From assembly GCA_025526995.1 (NCBI GenBank), contig JAHLKG010000006.1, positions 682,001 to 746,000 on the forward strand: a DNA stretch of 64,000 nt, given 5' to 3'. This DNA comes from Powellomyces hirtus (lineage: Eukaryota > Chytridiomycota > Chytridiomycetes > Spizellomycetales > Powellomycetaceae). The translations under genes were made by a program, and so were the position numbers. A model generated the notes under the pieces. It was not told the DNA's origin and did not search any database. It was given only the letters and a program-made list of their open reading frames with translations. Positions 31,678 through 42,618 of the stretch are shown here, one piece after another. Position 1 is the stretch's first letter; every line of letters begins with the position of its first letter.

Positions 31678-34600
31678 CTAATCAAACGAGAGTTTGAAAA
31701 TCCGTTCCTCGAGGTTCATCTCCCGCTCCTCCTCATCTCTCGGTCGTCTCCTCGCAGTTACTGTCCTCCCCCGGTCATCATCCCGGTCTCTGCCCTCATT
31801 CTTCATCGACACCGACCTCTCCACATGGTATAAAAGTTCACTGTTGTCGATATCCAGGAGTGGTCGCTGGGATCGGGCTGGGGGGTGCGGGTAGATGCCT
31901 GACGGCGCCCAGTCGGGGAGGGTTGTGTTTCCAGTGGTGTTTTGTTGCCAATGCGGTTGTTGATGCCGGCTGTTGGATGCGGCGAGAGCGCGCGTGGCAC
32001 GGTCACCGGCCCAGGCGAGGAGGACTTTGCGTTGGAGCATGCGTTGATGCCATGTCGCGGCGAAAATCTAACACAATAACAGCGCAGAAAATGAGCAACA
32101 ATTTCACTCCAAATGCTCAGAGCCTCCCTTGTTATGTGGTGATACCACACCACGCACCATCTTTCTCCGTCCCTCAAAGGCCCTCAACTTTGCCGACGTC
32201 CTCCAAATATTCCAAACAAACAGGACCAGCTTCCGCACTCTGAACGTTTGCGACTTGGCCAGCATAGCCATCTTGGCGTCTTCATCCGGCACCACCCGCG
32301 ACAATGGCTGCGGCTGTCGTTGCTGTTGTTGCGGTGGCGGCGGATCCACCGGTTTTATTGTAGAAACTCGTGCGGACGGTATGAGTGTTGTTGATGTTCG
32401 AGATGTTATTGGTTGCGGGGGTATGGACGCACGAAGCGTGGATTTTCTGTGCTCTCGCCGGACGATCGCACGGGCATGCCAGGTCGTAAAAGTGTGTCTG
32501 CGAACCCTTTTTTTGTGTGCATTCACGGCCACGATCATCAATCCTGGGCAAAAAAGATAACGATGTCAATCCCAACATTTTCTTGCTGTGATATGGGAGA
32601 TCCTTACTGTCACGCGCGTCTTGCTCCTCTTGTCGCTTGACTCTCGCAGCAGTCGCTGTGCGCCAATGGGTGACTGCAGCACTAGCAATATCCACTCGCC
32701 GCGTGTAAGCCGCCACCCTTTCTCTTTCTACCGCAAAAAAATTAGCTCAACCAGAGTACCTCACCCTACAAATCTCACCAGAACCTGTGTTTTTCAGGAA
32801 CGCACCTTTCAAAGCTCTCATCCGTCTCAGCCATTTACCAAACAGTCTCGGCAATATTATCCGCCGTCGCGTCTCCTCATGGGCACGCAACATAGCTTCC
32901 ATCTTCGCCCGTCGTCGAACGAGCCGCATGATCCATTTGCGGAACACGCGGCGTTTGCAGTGGTATGCGGCTCGATCCACCACGCAGCCCTCACTGTGCG
33001 CACGGGTAATCTAACAAGCGGACGTTCAATAAACTAAAGAACTCATCCCATACGTAATGGCTTTTGAGCTAACCTTGCGTTCGGAAATCCACCTCGTCCA
33101 CTGAATCCACCGCCCGCGTTTAGAGCTTCGGTCGGAAAACTGGGTGACCCTCTGTTCGACGCATTTGGCGGCCCACAGAGCCATGCACTGCTTGAGCAGC
33201 GCCACATTGCGGGTTCGGGGGATCAAATCACCTTCGCTCTCAGCAACGCCGTAATGGTGATCATCCTCGTCTTCCGCTGTGTTGATTCTGTAGATGCCAT
33301 GAAGACGGTGCGCAAACTCTCTTTCAGCCAGGTCAAGAGACTTCCGTTTGACCGTCAACCCGCGCCACGCCGCAAACAGGCGTTTGCACCGATCTTCGAT
33401 CATGAGATTTCTCAGACGCCTCAATGCCGCCATTTTTCGCGCCAGCTGACATTTTCTCAACCACCTATACTTCCAGTACATGAACATTCTCCCCACGTTC
33501 CTGGCCCCAACCCTTTCCTCCAATTCGCGGGCCGCAAAGACAAGGTACGTCTTGTATCCCCATTTCCGCAGCATCTGCCGTTGAAGATTTATATGATACG
33601 TTTGTTGCGCAGTGTGAGCGGCTTGATCGAGAAGAATCCGGAGCGACGCTTTAGCAATCCAGGCTCGCATTGCGGTGTGGAGGTGTTTATATGTATCGTG
33701 TTGGACCGCTGCATGTGTCAAATTGCGGCGGTGGGTGTAGAGGATCCGCAGGTGATGAAACCCGCGTTTCAGCAAGATGTCGCGACGATAATTGGCTGCG
33801 AGCTCTTTGTTGAGTCGTTTTCTCTGCGCGAGTTTGTTGGCCATGTGTTTGCCTCGCCATTTATGCCACGCTTGCATCAGGCACGCAATCTTATGTGCCG
33901 TTCCCGCAGTTTCCTCATCCTGTCTCCGACGTTGGAGCCCCTGTTTCCACGTTTCAAACGCATGGCCTCTCAAATTCCAGCTGTACGCGATCCTCGCACT
34001 GTTTCGCCTCTCCTCGACCCGCTGCAAGCTTTCTCTCCACGTGGCGACTGCCGCTCTCAGGGAGGTCCGATTACGAGCGTGGGCCATTTCAAGGGCCCGC
34101 AAGTTGAATACGCGCGTAGATCGCTGGTGCTGGATCCAGAAGATGAAGGTGCGTTTGAGAAGGCGGGGGAGGTAGATGGCGTTGGCTGCAGCGTATTCAG
34201 CACGTCGCTTCTCGGTCAGTTCGTGCACTTGCATGACCGACGCGCGCCATTTGGCCCGGTGGGCGTACCCTTCAGGGGGGCACAGCGCGGGCTCCGAGTA
34301 AATGGTCGTTTGCACGTCGGTGGTGGACAGAATGCGACCAACGCGGTCTAGTCGCTGGAACGTCTCAATGTCTTCTGGAATCTAAATAAAACAAACGAGC
34401 CAAAATGAGAATTTCCACAATCTTTGCCTCTGGATTCATATGCTCTCTGACCAACAACGTTATACCTGCTTGGTGACAAAGACAGCCCGCATAGCTTTGT
34501 CTTCCAAAAACGCCTCGGCGCTCCACTGCCCATCCATCTGCAAGTACTCGATACAGTCGGGAGCAATGCTCTCCCATGTTTTCCAGAGCCATTTTCTGAA

Positions 34601-37600
34601 CAGGAGCCCGCAGCGGCGTTGACGGTACAGACGCGTCGAGAGCACATTGTGCATTTTCTCTTGCCACTGGAATAGCCACATGTGGAAAAACTTCTTGAGC
34701 AAGATGGACCGTTGTTTTTGTTTGGCGCGAATATCCTGTTGGTGTGATGTTAGGTCAAAACAGATCACGAGCTACTATCTTGCTTCAGGAATTCCTATCG
34801 GTGCCTACCAGATAGTCAGAGCGCCAATGCATGAAGCACTCTGTCAAATCTTTCTTCCGGCGAAGAGCGCTCAACGTCGCTTCCTAGAAAGGAACGAAGA
34901 GCCCACACACATGTCAATACAATCAATTCCCATCTGAACGGCAAGATAACAACAAACTTTTTTTCGCAACAGCCGGCACCGCAGAGACAACCGCCACGTG
35001 CTGAGAATAATTTCCAACTTGGCGTGCCTTCGGGCTTCCATCAGCCGGTGCTGACGAGTATGCATATCATTCGAAGCTCGCGCAGCAAGTTGCCACCCTT
35101 CAAACGCGCTTCGCATCCGAACTACATAGTGTGAGTTACCACAACAGAGATGTCGTTAGAATTCACATCCCTCCAAAAGCACAGCAGCTGGAATCAGTCC
35201 TTTTTGTACCTCGAGCATGCCACTTTACAAGCGACAAAATCGCCAAATTCTGCCGTTGCTTTCCACGCGTGCGTAGAATCCACACCCACCAGACCTGACT
35301 AAAACAAGCAGCAAAAGCATTGTCAGGCAGCTTCAAACAACCCAACGCCATTCAGTTGTTTTTTTTTCTCAGTTTCGCTTTTTCCTCACCTCACATACAA
35401 ACGATTGTGGCGCTCCGCAGCAACCCGGCGCAATTGCTCCATTACATCGTGTTTCCGTTTCCACTCCCGGAACGCCTGGGCTTTGATTACATCACGCAGC
35501 TGCTCCCTCTTTGCCAGCGAGACCTGACGACACAGAACGCGTTGGCGGTGGTTGAACCTGAGAGCTGAAGATAGTAAGAACATCATTATTTTGGATGTGC
35601 GCCTCACGCCGGTGTGTACTTTCCGGAAACAAACAACAAAAAGTAGCCACACTTGGGTATATGCCCCATACATGCATACCTTCGAGACACTCGCGCATCA
35701 AGCGCCGCGCGCGCACTGTCCGAAAATTGTCAACGAGATCATTGTGGCGTCTTTGCATTTTGTACGTTGCTCTGTACTTCCAATGAAGGAAAATTTCTCT
35801 ACTCGTGCGTTGCGCAGATGATCGAAGCACGAACGCATGCTGCCACTGGATGTCGCGGTAGTAATTTTGCCATATCCGTAAGGACGTGCGAGCTAGGTGT
35901 TTCATGTAGATCATCTGGGTACAGAAGGTTTAGCGGGAGATATACCACTCACAAGGTCGACTAAGATGCGTCATTGTTTCATATCTTCCTTACCTCAGCT
36001 TTCAGTTCCATTTCCTGCCGGGTCTGTAATATGACACGTAAGGTCATCAGCGCATCACCCGTAATTCTACGTCCCTGAGTGGTCCTGAACCTTTCCAAAA
36101 GCGCACCCAGAGTATTTTTTACATAACCAAACCGCGCCGTCCACCTCGCAAGAACATGCGCTTTGATTTTGCGGTCGCGCACATGTCTTGCAACCTGTTC
36201 TCTGCCCCTCAACTGCCACTCGTACAGAAAGCGGCGCTGCACAATGCGTTCGCGGTGCTTTGCGGCCAAGCGTGCCTTTTCATTGAACGCCTCGTGAATC
36301 ACAAATTGCTGCCGCCACCGCTGCCATATGGCTGTTTGGGAGGGCAGACGCAATCGTTGTCGAATTATCTCATACTTCTCACTCAGCGTTTTCTTCGTCC
36401 GCGCGGCATTCGCCCACAAGGCGAAGTAAGACGCGCGCCGGTGTCGGGCTATTTGACGCTGAAATGATGCGTGGTTTGCGCGGAACGTCCTCATCCGCGA
36501 GATGTACTGGCGCCATCGCGCGATTGTACGTTTCATCAAGGCAGTATCAGCAGCCTTATGTCTGAGATTCATGTCTTCGCATCTTACAGTCCACACATCC
36601 CAGCAGGCCCTCAAAACAAGCGGGCGATGCGTCTTTGCCACAACCGCGTGATGTCTTGCCTTTAGCGAGTTCCACCATTTCCAGATTGCCAATCCTTTTT
36701 GCAGCAGTACTCTTCGTCGAAAGTTAGCGCAGATGATCTCTTGCTCGCGGTCTTTGCGACGGTCGTTGGTCCGGTCTCGCCATACTATGAACCTACGCTT
36801 CATGTTTGAGAATGCTCTCAATGAGGAAACGATGTGGACTGCAGACCGGACGTGTGTTTTCCGTTGGACCATTGTTTGCCAGTCCAAGAAAGCACTCTTC
36901 TGAATCCGTAGCTTGTGGAAGGTGATAGCCATCTCGGATGCCCTAGCCTTCTCATACTCCCATCGCCAGCACCGGAACGCGGCGCGCTTTGTGTTCCTCA
37001 GCCGCGCGTGTTCAATCTTTCGCATATTGCTCCTCTGGGTATCTCTTTGTTTGTATATGATTCGCCATCTCATCAGAGCGCTTGATGCTAATCGATGTGT
37101 CCGCCGCTGAGACACGACCGACTCCGCAACGGCAATATCGAGGCGCTTTCCGACAATCGCAGCAAGTTTCTGTCTCCACATGGCAAACGCCAGTTTCATG
37201 ATGTGTTTGGCACGGAAATCTTCAATGGCTTGCCGGACAGACTCTGCGTTGCTACGCATGGCGCGAATAACACTACTAGCTAGTCTTCGGCGCCGAGCCC
37301 GTTTTTTATCTATCTCTACATCCTTCTGGGCAACCCATCGCGCAAACGTCCGTTGCAGCGTGTGGACCTGCCAGTGTTTAACAGCAAGCATCCAATGTGT
37401 GACCAGTCGCGCCTTGCGAGATTTGATGTTCCTCACGTAGCCCAGCCAGGCATAGAAGGTCCGCGCGACCAGAACTCGGCGGGCCCGAGCGACTTTCTTC
37501 TCGTCCAGATACACCAGCGTAGTGTTATCCTGGACCATCGTCTCATCCCTGGGGGAACCATTGTCACGTTCCGGGGTAAAGTCATGCAATATCGAGCTCA

Positions 37601-38313
37601 TTTCCACCGGCATGTCCAGTTTGACAGGAGGGATCGCAGAATGCTCCGCTTCAAGTCTGCCCGCATCGTTCATCATGTACACCCCAGAATGCTGCTGCGG
37701 CTGGTGATGAGACCCTCCGCCGCGGTGCTTTTGCACTGAACGTGTCGATCTCGAATGCGGGTGGTTGTTGCTGATGTGGTTCAAGACAGCCGAGTGCCGC
37801 GCACAGTAAGGAGCGTTGCTGAAACTCGTTGCTGCTGTGTCAATGAAGTCGGCATAGGTCATGTCAGGGATGTATCCTCCCCTGCTGCTGGCGTTCCGGC
37901 TGTCTTCATGGCTACTGCGGCTCGCCCGAGCCGGCTGTTCACCTTCAATCATCTACTGCACTGTCAACCACTCCACTGCTGCCTCTCCGCAAACACTTGC
38001 AGGCTACACTTACCTTTTTCAAATGCTCATACTTGTCCCACCACGATCCCTTTGCAAAATGGTGGTCCATTCTGAGTAGCAATTGCCTGTACTTGTCGCG
38101 TTGTGCCAGGGACAGTTTCTCGTGCGCGGGGAACACTGCTGACAATGCCCGCAAGATGCGGAACAGGTCCGTGGAGCTGCTTCCGCTTCCATTTCCACCA
38201 TTGATGCTGCTGCTTTGGTGTGGTTCCGGCTGAACGGCGAGAGATATTATTTCCCAGAGAATGGAGAGATCTTCAAGAATGTGGAACGACGAGTGAGATG
38301 CGATGGCGTGCAA
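31678..38313 (-). CDS. SFI1: SFI1-like centrin-binding repeat protein of the centriole/spindle pole
   Basis: Thirteen exons: complement(31678..32067, 32158..32543, 32608..32727, 32806..32989, 33074..34381, 34466..34735, 34809..34883, 34958..35121, 35210..35298, 35399..35564, 35680..35914, 35994..37952, 38014..38313), 5,646 nt, about 1,881 aa; all junctions keep phase. Nearly the whole protein is built of ~23-35-residue helical repeats with the Sfi1 signature of a hydrophobic residue, Phe, then Trp at fixed spacing: 'FYAWLGYVRN', 'FARWVAQKD', 'FAMWRQKLA', 'FRCWRWEYEK', 'FIVWRDRTN', 'FHMWLFQWQ', 'FMYWKYRWLR'. In Sfi1 each repeat binds one centrin, and the protein forms a filament at centriole or spindle-pole linkers. 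It is much longer than yeast (946) or human (~1,240) SFI1. The N-terminus (~1-230) lacks repeats and is partly disordered. Basal bodies of zoospores would need it. Confidence 0.88.
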
Positions 38314-38707
38314 GGGGAGGGTGGGATTTTTTGGACTGACCGGCGGACGTAACGGAGCGCCAGGGGTACATGCTGGGGATTGATTTGCTCAACTAACACG
38401 GCCCTTCATGGTGCATGCCACCTACTCATTCCTATGTCTAATAGGACTTTTGCAGAGCAGAGTCGATGAGGCGAGAAATGGCAGCGATGACAATCCTGCT
38501 GAGTCAGCACATGCATGGCTTGAAACGCGCGCGCCCGAGTCATGTGACTCAATTGACACCTTTGGGGAAAGTGTGAACGTTTTGTCAGTCTATCTATTCG
38601 TCCTGCATGATTCTCTATCCCATCGGCAACGGACAGGAAAAACACACTCGATCACTATCTATACCGCTTATTCTTCACACGTTCATTACCCTCGAGCGGG
38701 TCCTCGG
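38314..38707. promoter_or_regulatory. Compact bidirectional SFI1/LRR-gene promoter
   Basis: Only 94 bases lie between the SFI1 ATG and the earliest ATG on the plus strand (38408), or 394 to the start I prefer (38708). Both genes are therefore likely to share control elements. Confidence 0.45.
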
Positions 38708-39856
38708 ATGCGGAAAGGAAAACAATCCCTGAAGCTCAAGTACAAAACTATCTCCTCGTTCAACAAGAAAAACCCACTCGCCTCTGCCTCCTCCTCCAGC
38801 ACCGCACCATGCAACGACTCGGACGGACAGTCCTCCCGCTCAGTGCAGGAGCTAATGAACCGCAGCCATTCGAAAACCCGTTGCAAAGGTGCAAATCCTG
38901 AACTGCTCGACACAAAAGTTGGGAGCATTTATGCTCTCTACCAGCAACATGAGGAGAATGTCGTCGCAGTACAGAAGGCAGCGCTATTCCGCAGTGTTGC
39001 TGGACCGGCGCCCCCGCCGACATGGCGTGCTGCATGGCCAGCCAGGCCGGCGGGTAAAGAGGAGGACAGTAGTCGAGGAAATGCCGAAGGGGATCGACCG
39101 CCCGTCCACTCGCTCCAGTCTCTATGTGTGCAAGTCATTGCCCGCAATCTGCGGAGTTATAAGCCGCGGATCCATGAGTTTCGGTTGATTCCCTTTCATT
39201 TGAAAGAGAACATCATGCAATACATGGGTGCCGCTCGCATTTCGCCTATCGTCAACGATACGCTCCCATTGTTCCGCGACCCGGAGATGCGAGTTGTAAC
39301 GCTCGCCAACTCGAGCGTTGATGTCAAGGGTTTGGCGATGCTGCTCAACGTACCGGTCTCGGTCACTGCGGACGAATATATCGGGGGAAATGCCACCATA
39401 CCTACCGTCTCGTTGTCACGAGCACCGTCTCCAGAACCTGCGTCTTCATGGGAAGACCTGGACACATCGGAGCCAGTCTCCGTCATTCAAAGCATCGTTC
39501 CCGTCTCACCTGTCCATAGTCTTTCCATCGCTTACACGAGCCGCATGGCCGCAGTACCGTTTGCCTACCTCGTCGGCCGCGTCCTACCGTCGCTCATGTA
39601 TCTGAACCTTTCCGTCTGCTTTGACTCGGTTCATGGCCCCAGCGCATTGGGCATCCTGTCGCGAAAACTCACGCATCTGAAACATTTAGATCTTTCTTAC
39701 TGTAAGTGGGTCAGTCTGCAGCTGATTGCGAACGTTGGTTGGGAGCTGTATTGGAAGGAGCTGGAAGTATTGGTCCTCAAAGGCTGTGACGAGAGCTGTC
39801 ACCAGGTCAAGAATGATCTGAAAGGGATCCGGCCGAGTTTGCAAGTCCTTGTGTAG
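38708..39856 (+). CDS. Leucine-rich-repeat protein (AMN1/FBXL-like)
   Basis: Single exon, 382 aa from the ATG at 38708; the frame continues to another ATG at 38408, but that upstream segment does not look conserved or structured. The first ~130 residues are basic and Ser-rich. The segment 'VQVIARNLRSYKPRIHEFRL' and 'PFHLKENIMQYMGAARI' resembles an F-box-like helical block. Two or three leucine-rich repeats follow: 'LPSLMYLNLSVCFDSVHG', 'LTHLKHLDLSYCKWVSL' and 'LEVLVLKGCDESC', the Cys-containing type seen in AMN1/FBXL proteins. I infer a protein-binding role, perhaps substrate recognition for ubiquitination or mitotic-exit control. It shares a promoter region with SFI1, which hints at a cell-cycle role. 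Confidence 0.68.
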   Translation: MRKGKQSLKLKYKTISSFNKKNPLASASSSSTAPCNDSDGQSSRSVQELMNRSHSKTRCKGANPELLDTKVGSIYALYQQHEENVVAVQKAALFRSVAGPAPPPTWRAAWPARPAGKEEDSSRGNAEGDRPPVHSLQSLCVQVIARNLRSYKPRIHEFRLIPFHLKENIMQYMGAARISPIVNDTLPLFRDPEMRVVTLANSSVDVKGLAMLLNVPVSVTADEYIGGNATIPTVSLSRAPSPEPASSWEDLDTSEPVSVIQSIVPVSPVHSLSIAYTSRMAAVPFAYLVGRVLPSLMYLNLSVCFDSVHGPSALGILSRKLTHLKHLDLSYCKWVSLQLIANVGWELYWKELEVLVLKGCDESCHQVKNDLKGIRPSLQVLV

Positions 39857-40100
39857 ATACAGGATGCATAGGGAATTTCGAAGAGGCAAATTGATTGTTG
39901 TGCGTTGGGGGGACTCTCCCAACAGACTGGTACAATCGCTAAACTGAAATCCAACATTTTGTAATCGTATTCAATCACCATCTGATTCGCCCAGTACTTT
40001 GCATATCGTTGAACTCCGTCAAATCATCTTGCGAGATATAGCAACCAGATGTGTCTTCTTTCCACGTCCACCGCATTGGTCGCAAACATATGTGCCAGCT

Positions 40101-40388
40101 TCAGTGCGAGAGAGACGGAGAGGGAGCCCCCTTGGCACTCAGTGCATGTGATGTTGATAAGTCCTTCCCTTCAATCCGGAAGTGCTTCGAAGTCCCGATG
40201 TGCTCCACAATATGAATCTTGTACAATCTGAACTTCCCCACTGGTGGTTCATTACAGAAAGTGTGCTTGCAGTCCAGGCAGGTGACCAGCGAGTGAGGGC
40301 GAAGGCAGATTGTGCAGATGCCCGATGCACCGGAAGGGTGCCCTTCAGGAAGCGCACACTTCAAGATTCGATGGTGTTTGCTTGCCAT
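40101..40388 (-). CDS. Small cysteine-rich protein, putative zinc finger
   Basis: I propose 95 aa from the ATG at 40388. The frame is open upstream to a good acceptor at 40436, so an earlier exon may exist. The middle reads 'CTICLRPHSLVTCLDCKHTF' and then Cys, His and His at later positions ('IHIVEHIGTSKHF'). The C-x2-C-x8-C-x2-C pattern plus later Cys/His suggests a B-box- or UBP-like two-zinc fold, but no family can be named. It could be a lineage-specific ubiquitin or protein-binding module. A 40-base duplication lies over the upstream splice-acceptor area (40417-40587), and a triple GC-rich repeat lies further upstream. Confidence 0.5.
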   Translation of the reverse strand: MASKHHRILKCALPEGHPSGASGICTICLRPHSLVTCLDCKHTFCNEPPVGKFRLYKIHIVEHIGTSKHFRIEGKDLSTSHALSAKGAPSPSLSH

Positions 40389-40416
40389 GGCTTCCTCATC
40401 GACCGGAGGATTCCCA

Positions 40417-40587
40417 GGTTCTTGGGTGTCGTATGCTATTAAGATGCAAACAGATGAGCTAAATTGCTCAAGCGCGATCTTGAGACACCTGCCGCTCACT
40501 CTGGTCCTGTGCCCCAGCCGGAATCCGCTGCGGTCTAAGCTTGGTCGGGTTCTTGGGTGCCATATGCTATTAGGACGCAAACAGATA
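40417..40587. repeat. Direct duplication of a splice-acceptor segment
   Basis: About 40 bases at 40417-40457 recur at 40548-40587 (offset 131). On the minus strand both copies contain the same acceptor-like TAATAG/CTATTAG and the following coding-like bases. Only the proximal copy leads into the open frame of the small cysteine-rich gene; the other reaches a stop soon after. Confidence 0.7.
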
Positions 40588-40759
40588 CACGTCAGTCAAG
40601 ATGCAATGTACCGCAGTGCAGAGAAATCGTCACTCACCGGTAAGATCGGTTTGCGCAATACCCTCCTGGCGAGGGACTGCGGTCGTGATTTCGCCTTGAG
40701 TGCTCGCTGTTATGTACAGGATGGAAATCAGAGTTGAGATGAATGAAAGATCAGAGTAG

Positions 40760-40910
40760 GAAAAACCCTTTTCCGGCGGTTGTTATGGCCGGGAGAATGC
40801 GAGTGAGAGAAGAGAAAAAGCCTTTTTCCAACCGCTGTTGCGATCGGGGGAAGGCGGGTCAGAAAAATAGGCCTTTTTTGCCAGCCGTTTGTCACGGCCG
40901 GGGAAGGCGG
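40760..40910. repeat. Three degenerate ~50-base repeats with GC-rich inverted cores
   Basis: Copies begin with A-rich runs at about 40760, 40814 and 40863, then a C/T tract (CCCTTTTCC, GCCTTTTTCC, GGCCTTTTTTGCC), then a core such as CCGGCGGTTGTTATGGCCGG, then GGGAAGGCGG-like ends. The first core is imperfectly self-complementary. No gene is seen in 40.6-41.27 kb around them. Confidence 0.7.
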
Positions 40911-41268
40911 AGAGGAAGATGACTGAAACCTAGCAGGCTAACTCAAAGTCCAGCCTTTTATAACAACCGTAATCGTTGATGGCTTGACCATCCGATGGAC
41001 CATCCCTTTCAGACGCGTGTGATGACACAGTATGGGAATAACCGCAAGCCTGCTCTCATGCAGCTTGCATATCATCATCTATTCGTTTTCGAGCCTTATG
41101 CATTCTCATATGCTATTCTTCGTCTTCCTATATACAATGCATCCACGCGCATCCCCCATCGCAAATTATATAACTCTCATCTTTGGCGAATCTTTCGATT
41201 GGCAATCGCCACAAGCCGACTTTCCAAATCTGCACCGCTTTCGATAACGTTATCTCGCCCCAACGTGC
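40911..41268. other. Intergenic region downstream of ZCCHC10
   Basis: Nothing supported as a gene. Frames here on the plus strand are short and end inside the antisense of ZCCHC10. Confidence 0.35.
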
Positions 41269-41896
41269 TCAAGACCGGCGCCTTCGTTTGCTGCGACCAC
41301 GATCAGACCCTGATTCGGAGCTATCGGAGCTGCTCGAGGACGACGAAGAGGAGGAATCAGAGTCGCTCGAGGTCCCGGAATCCGAGTTCGAGTCCGAATC
41401 ACTGGTGTCACTGCTATCGCTTGTGTCGCTGCTACTACTATCACTTCCGCTGCTGCTATCACTCCCGCTCGTGCTGCTCGACCGCGCCCGCTTTCGCTGC
41501 TCCCGCTTCTCCTTCAAAATCTGATCTGCTAGCCCCTTTCTGGACCCCGTCAACAGCAACTGCGACGATTTCTTCTCCCGTTTTGCAATCGCTTCGCTGG
41601 CTAGCTTCGGCGCATTCTTTTTGTCCAGTTGTTTGGTGCGACTTGGACGGTGGACGTAGGGCCGTGTACCAGAGCATTGGAAGGTCCAGTGGCCTGTGCC
41701 TACAATTACCAAAGAGAATGCGTGAGACACGGCAGTGTGGAAATCAGTTACGTCTCCCCCAGACATGCTTACCGAGACATTTCTGACATTGCCCTGGCTG
41801 TTGTCGTCCGCCGCCACCACCTCGTCGAAACGAGCTGATCTGGCTCAAAGACTCGACCGGTGCTGCTGAGGCGCCGAATACTGGTGGTTGGGTCAT
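41269..41896 (-). CDS. ZCCHC10: ZCCHC10-like zinc-knuckle protein with Ser/Asp-rich tail
   Basis: Two exons: complement(41269..41699, 41773..41896), 555 nt, 184 aa, ATG at 41896. A single zinc knuckle spans the splice junction: 'CQKCLGTGHWTFQC' (C-x2-C-x4-H-x4-C), followed by 'GTRPYVHRPSRTKQL', the conserved block of ZCCHC10. The C-terminal half is almost entirely Ser/Asp ('SDSSSGSDSSSSDTSDSS'-like) with a basic end 'RSKRRRRS', again as in ZCCHC10. The N-terminus is short and Gly-rich. The vertebrate protein is nuclear and of poorly known function; splicing-related or RNA-binding roles are suggested by the RS/SD composition. The low-complexity tail may vary in length between strains. Confidence 0.88.
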
Positions 41897-42618
41897 GGTG
41901 TTTTGTTCGATCTGATTTGGGCTAACATTCTGAATGGGTGCTTTCACAGCGCGCTGGCTGCGCAATCGAGGTTACGGTCACGTGTCTATACGGTATTGTA
42001 TCTTCTGCTGGGAAGACCCGTCCTCACAAATCAGCGCAAGAGAAATCCGCTCAATCAAGGTTGGTGAGTGATGAACTACAGTAGCAGATGTTAAACGATC
42101 ATGGGAGTTCAGCGATAGGAGACCATCAAGTAGATTGAAATGTGGTGCCCACTGTTGGCGAAGAGTCTTCAGGTTCCCGTCCCCGTCACCGATATGTGGA
42201 CGAGGCATATGCATCCAAGGGCATCTAATAGAAAAATATCTCAAAATGTCAAGTGTTCATTAAGTCTTGAAAGTTTTTTTTTGAATTCAATAAATAGACG
42301 ATGCTTCAGCATCTGAGCGACATGCCGTCGATGTTTCGTCCGACTGACAGGATTGCCATCCTGAATGCTGACTAATGGCACTTTGGCCCGATTTAGATAA
42401 AGGGCATTTGTCCTTTGCATTGTCATTTTGTCCATGCCGTCCTTTTAGACTTTAAAACTTTGCAATACAGCCAAGAACACAGGTAACTATTGGCGATTGT
42501 TATGTTTTGCGCAGGCTCAGGCAAGCGTCCTGGCTCCTAAACGAGGCTGGTCCTGATTCCAACGCACAGCTTTGACTTTCGTCATAGGGGTGATCTTGGT
42601 TCCACTATAAATTCGGCA
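41897..42618. promoter_or_regulatory. Divergent intergenic region of ZCCHC10 and the SAMHD1-like gene
   Basis: About 720 bases between divergent starts; both promoters are expected here. A TATAAA-like string (CTATAAATT) lies ~15 bases before the SAMHD1-like ATG, probably too near to be a TATA box. No gene is seen. Confidence 0.4.

Noticed and set aside
40639..40735. Upstream exon of the small cysteine-rich gene (frame with ISILYITAS)
   Set aside because: A GTGAGT donor exists, but no in-frame ATG precedes it, so it was not added to the model.
41978..42435. Minus-strand frames upstream of the SAMHD1-like gene
   Set aside because: No motif, no splice signals and no good start context; they lie in a divergent promoter region.
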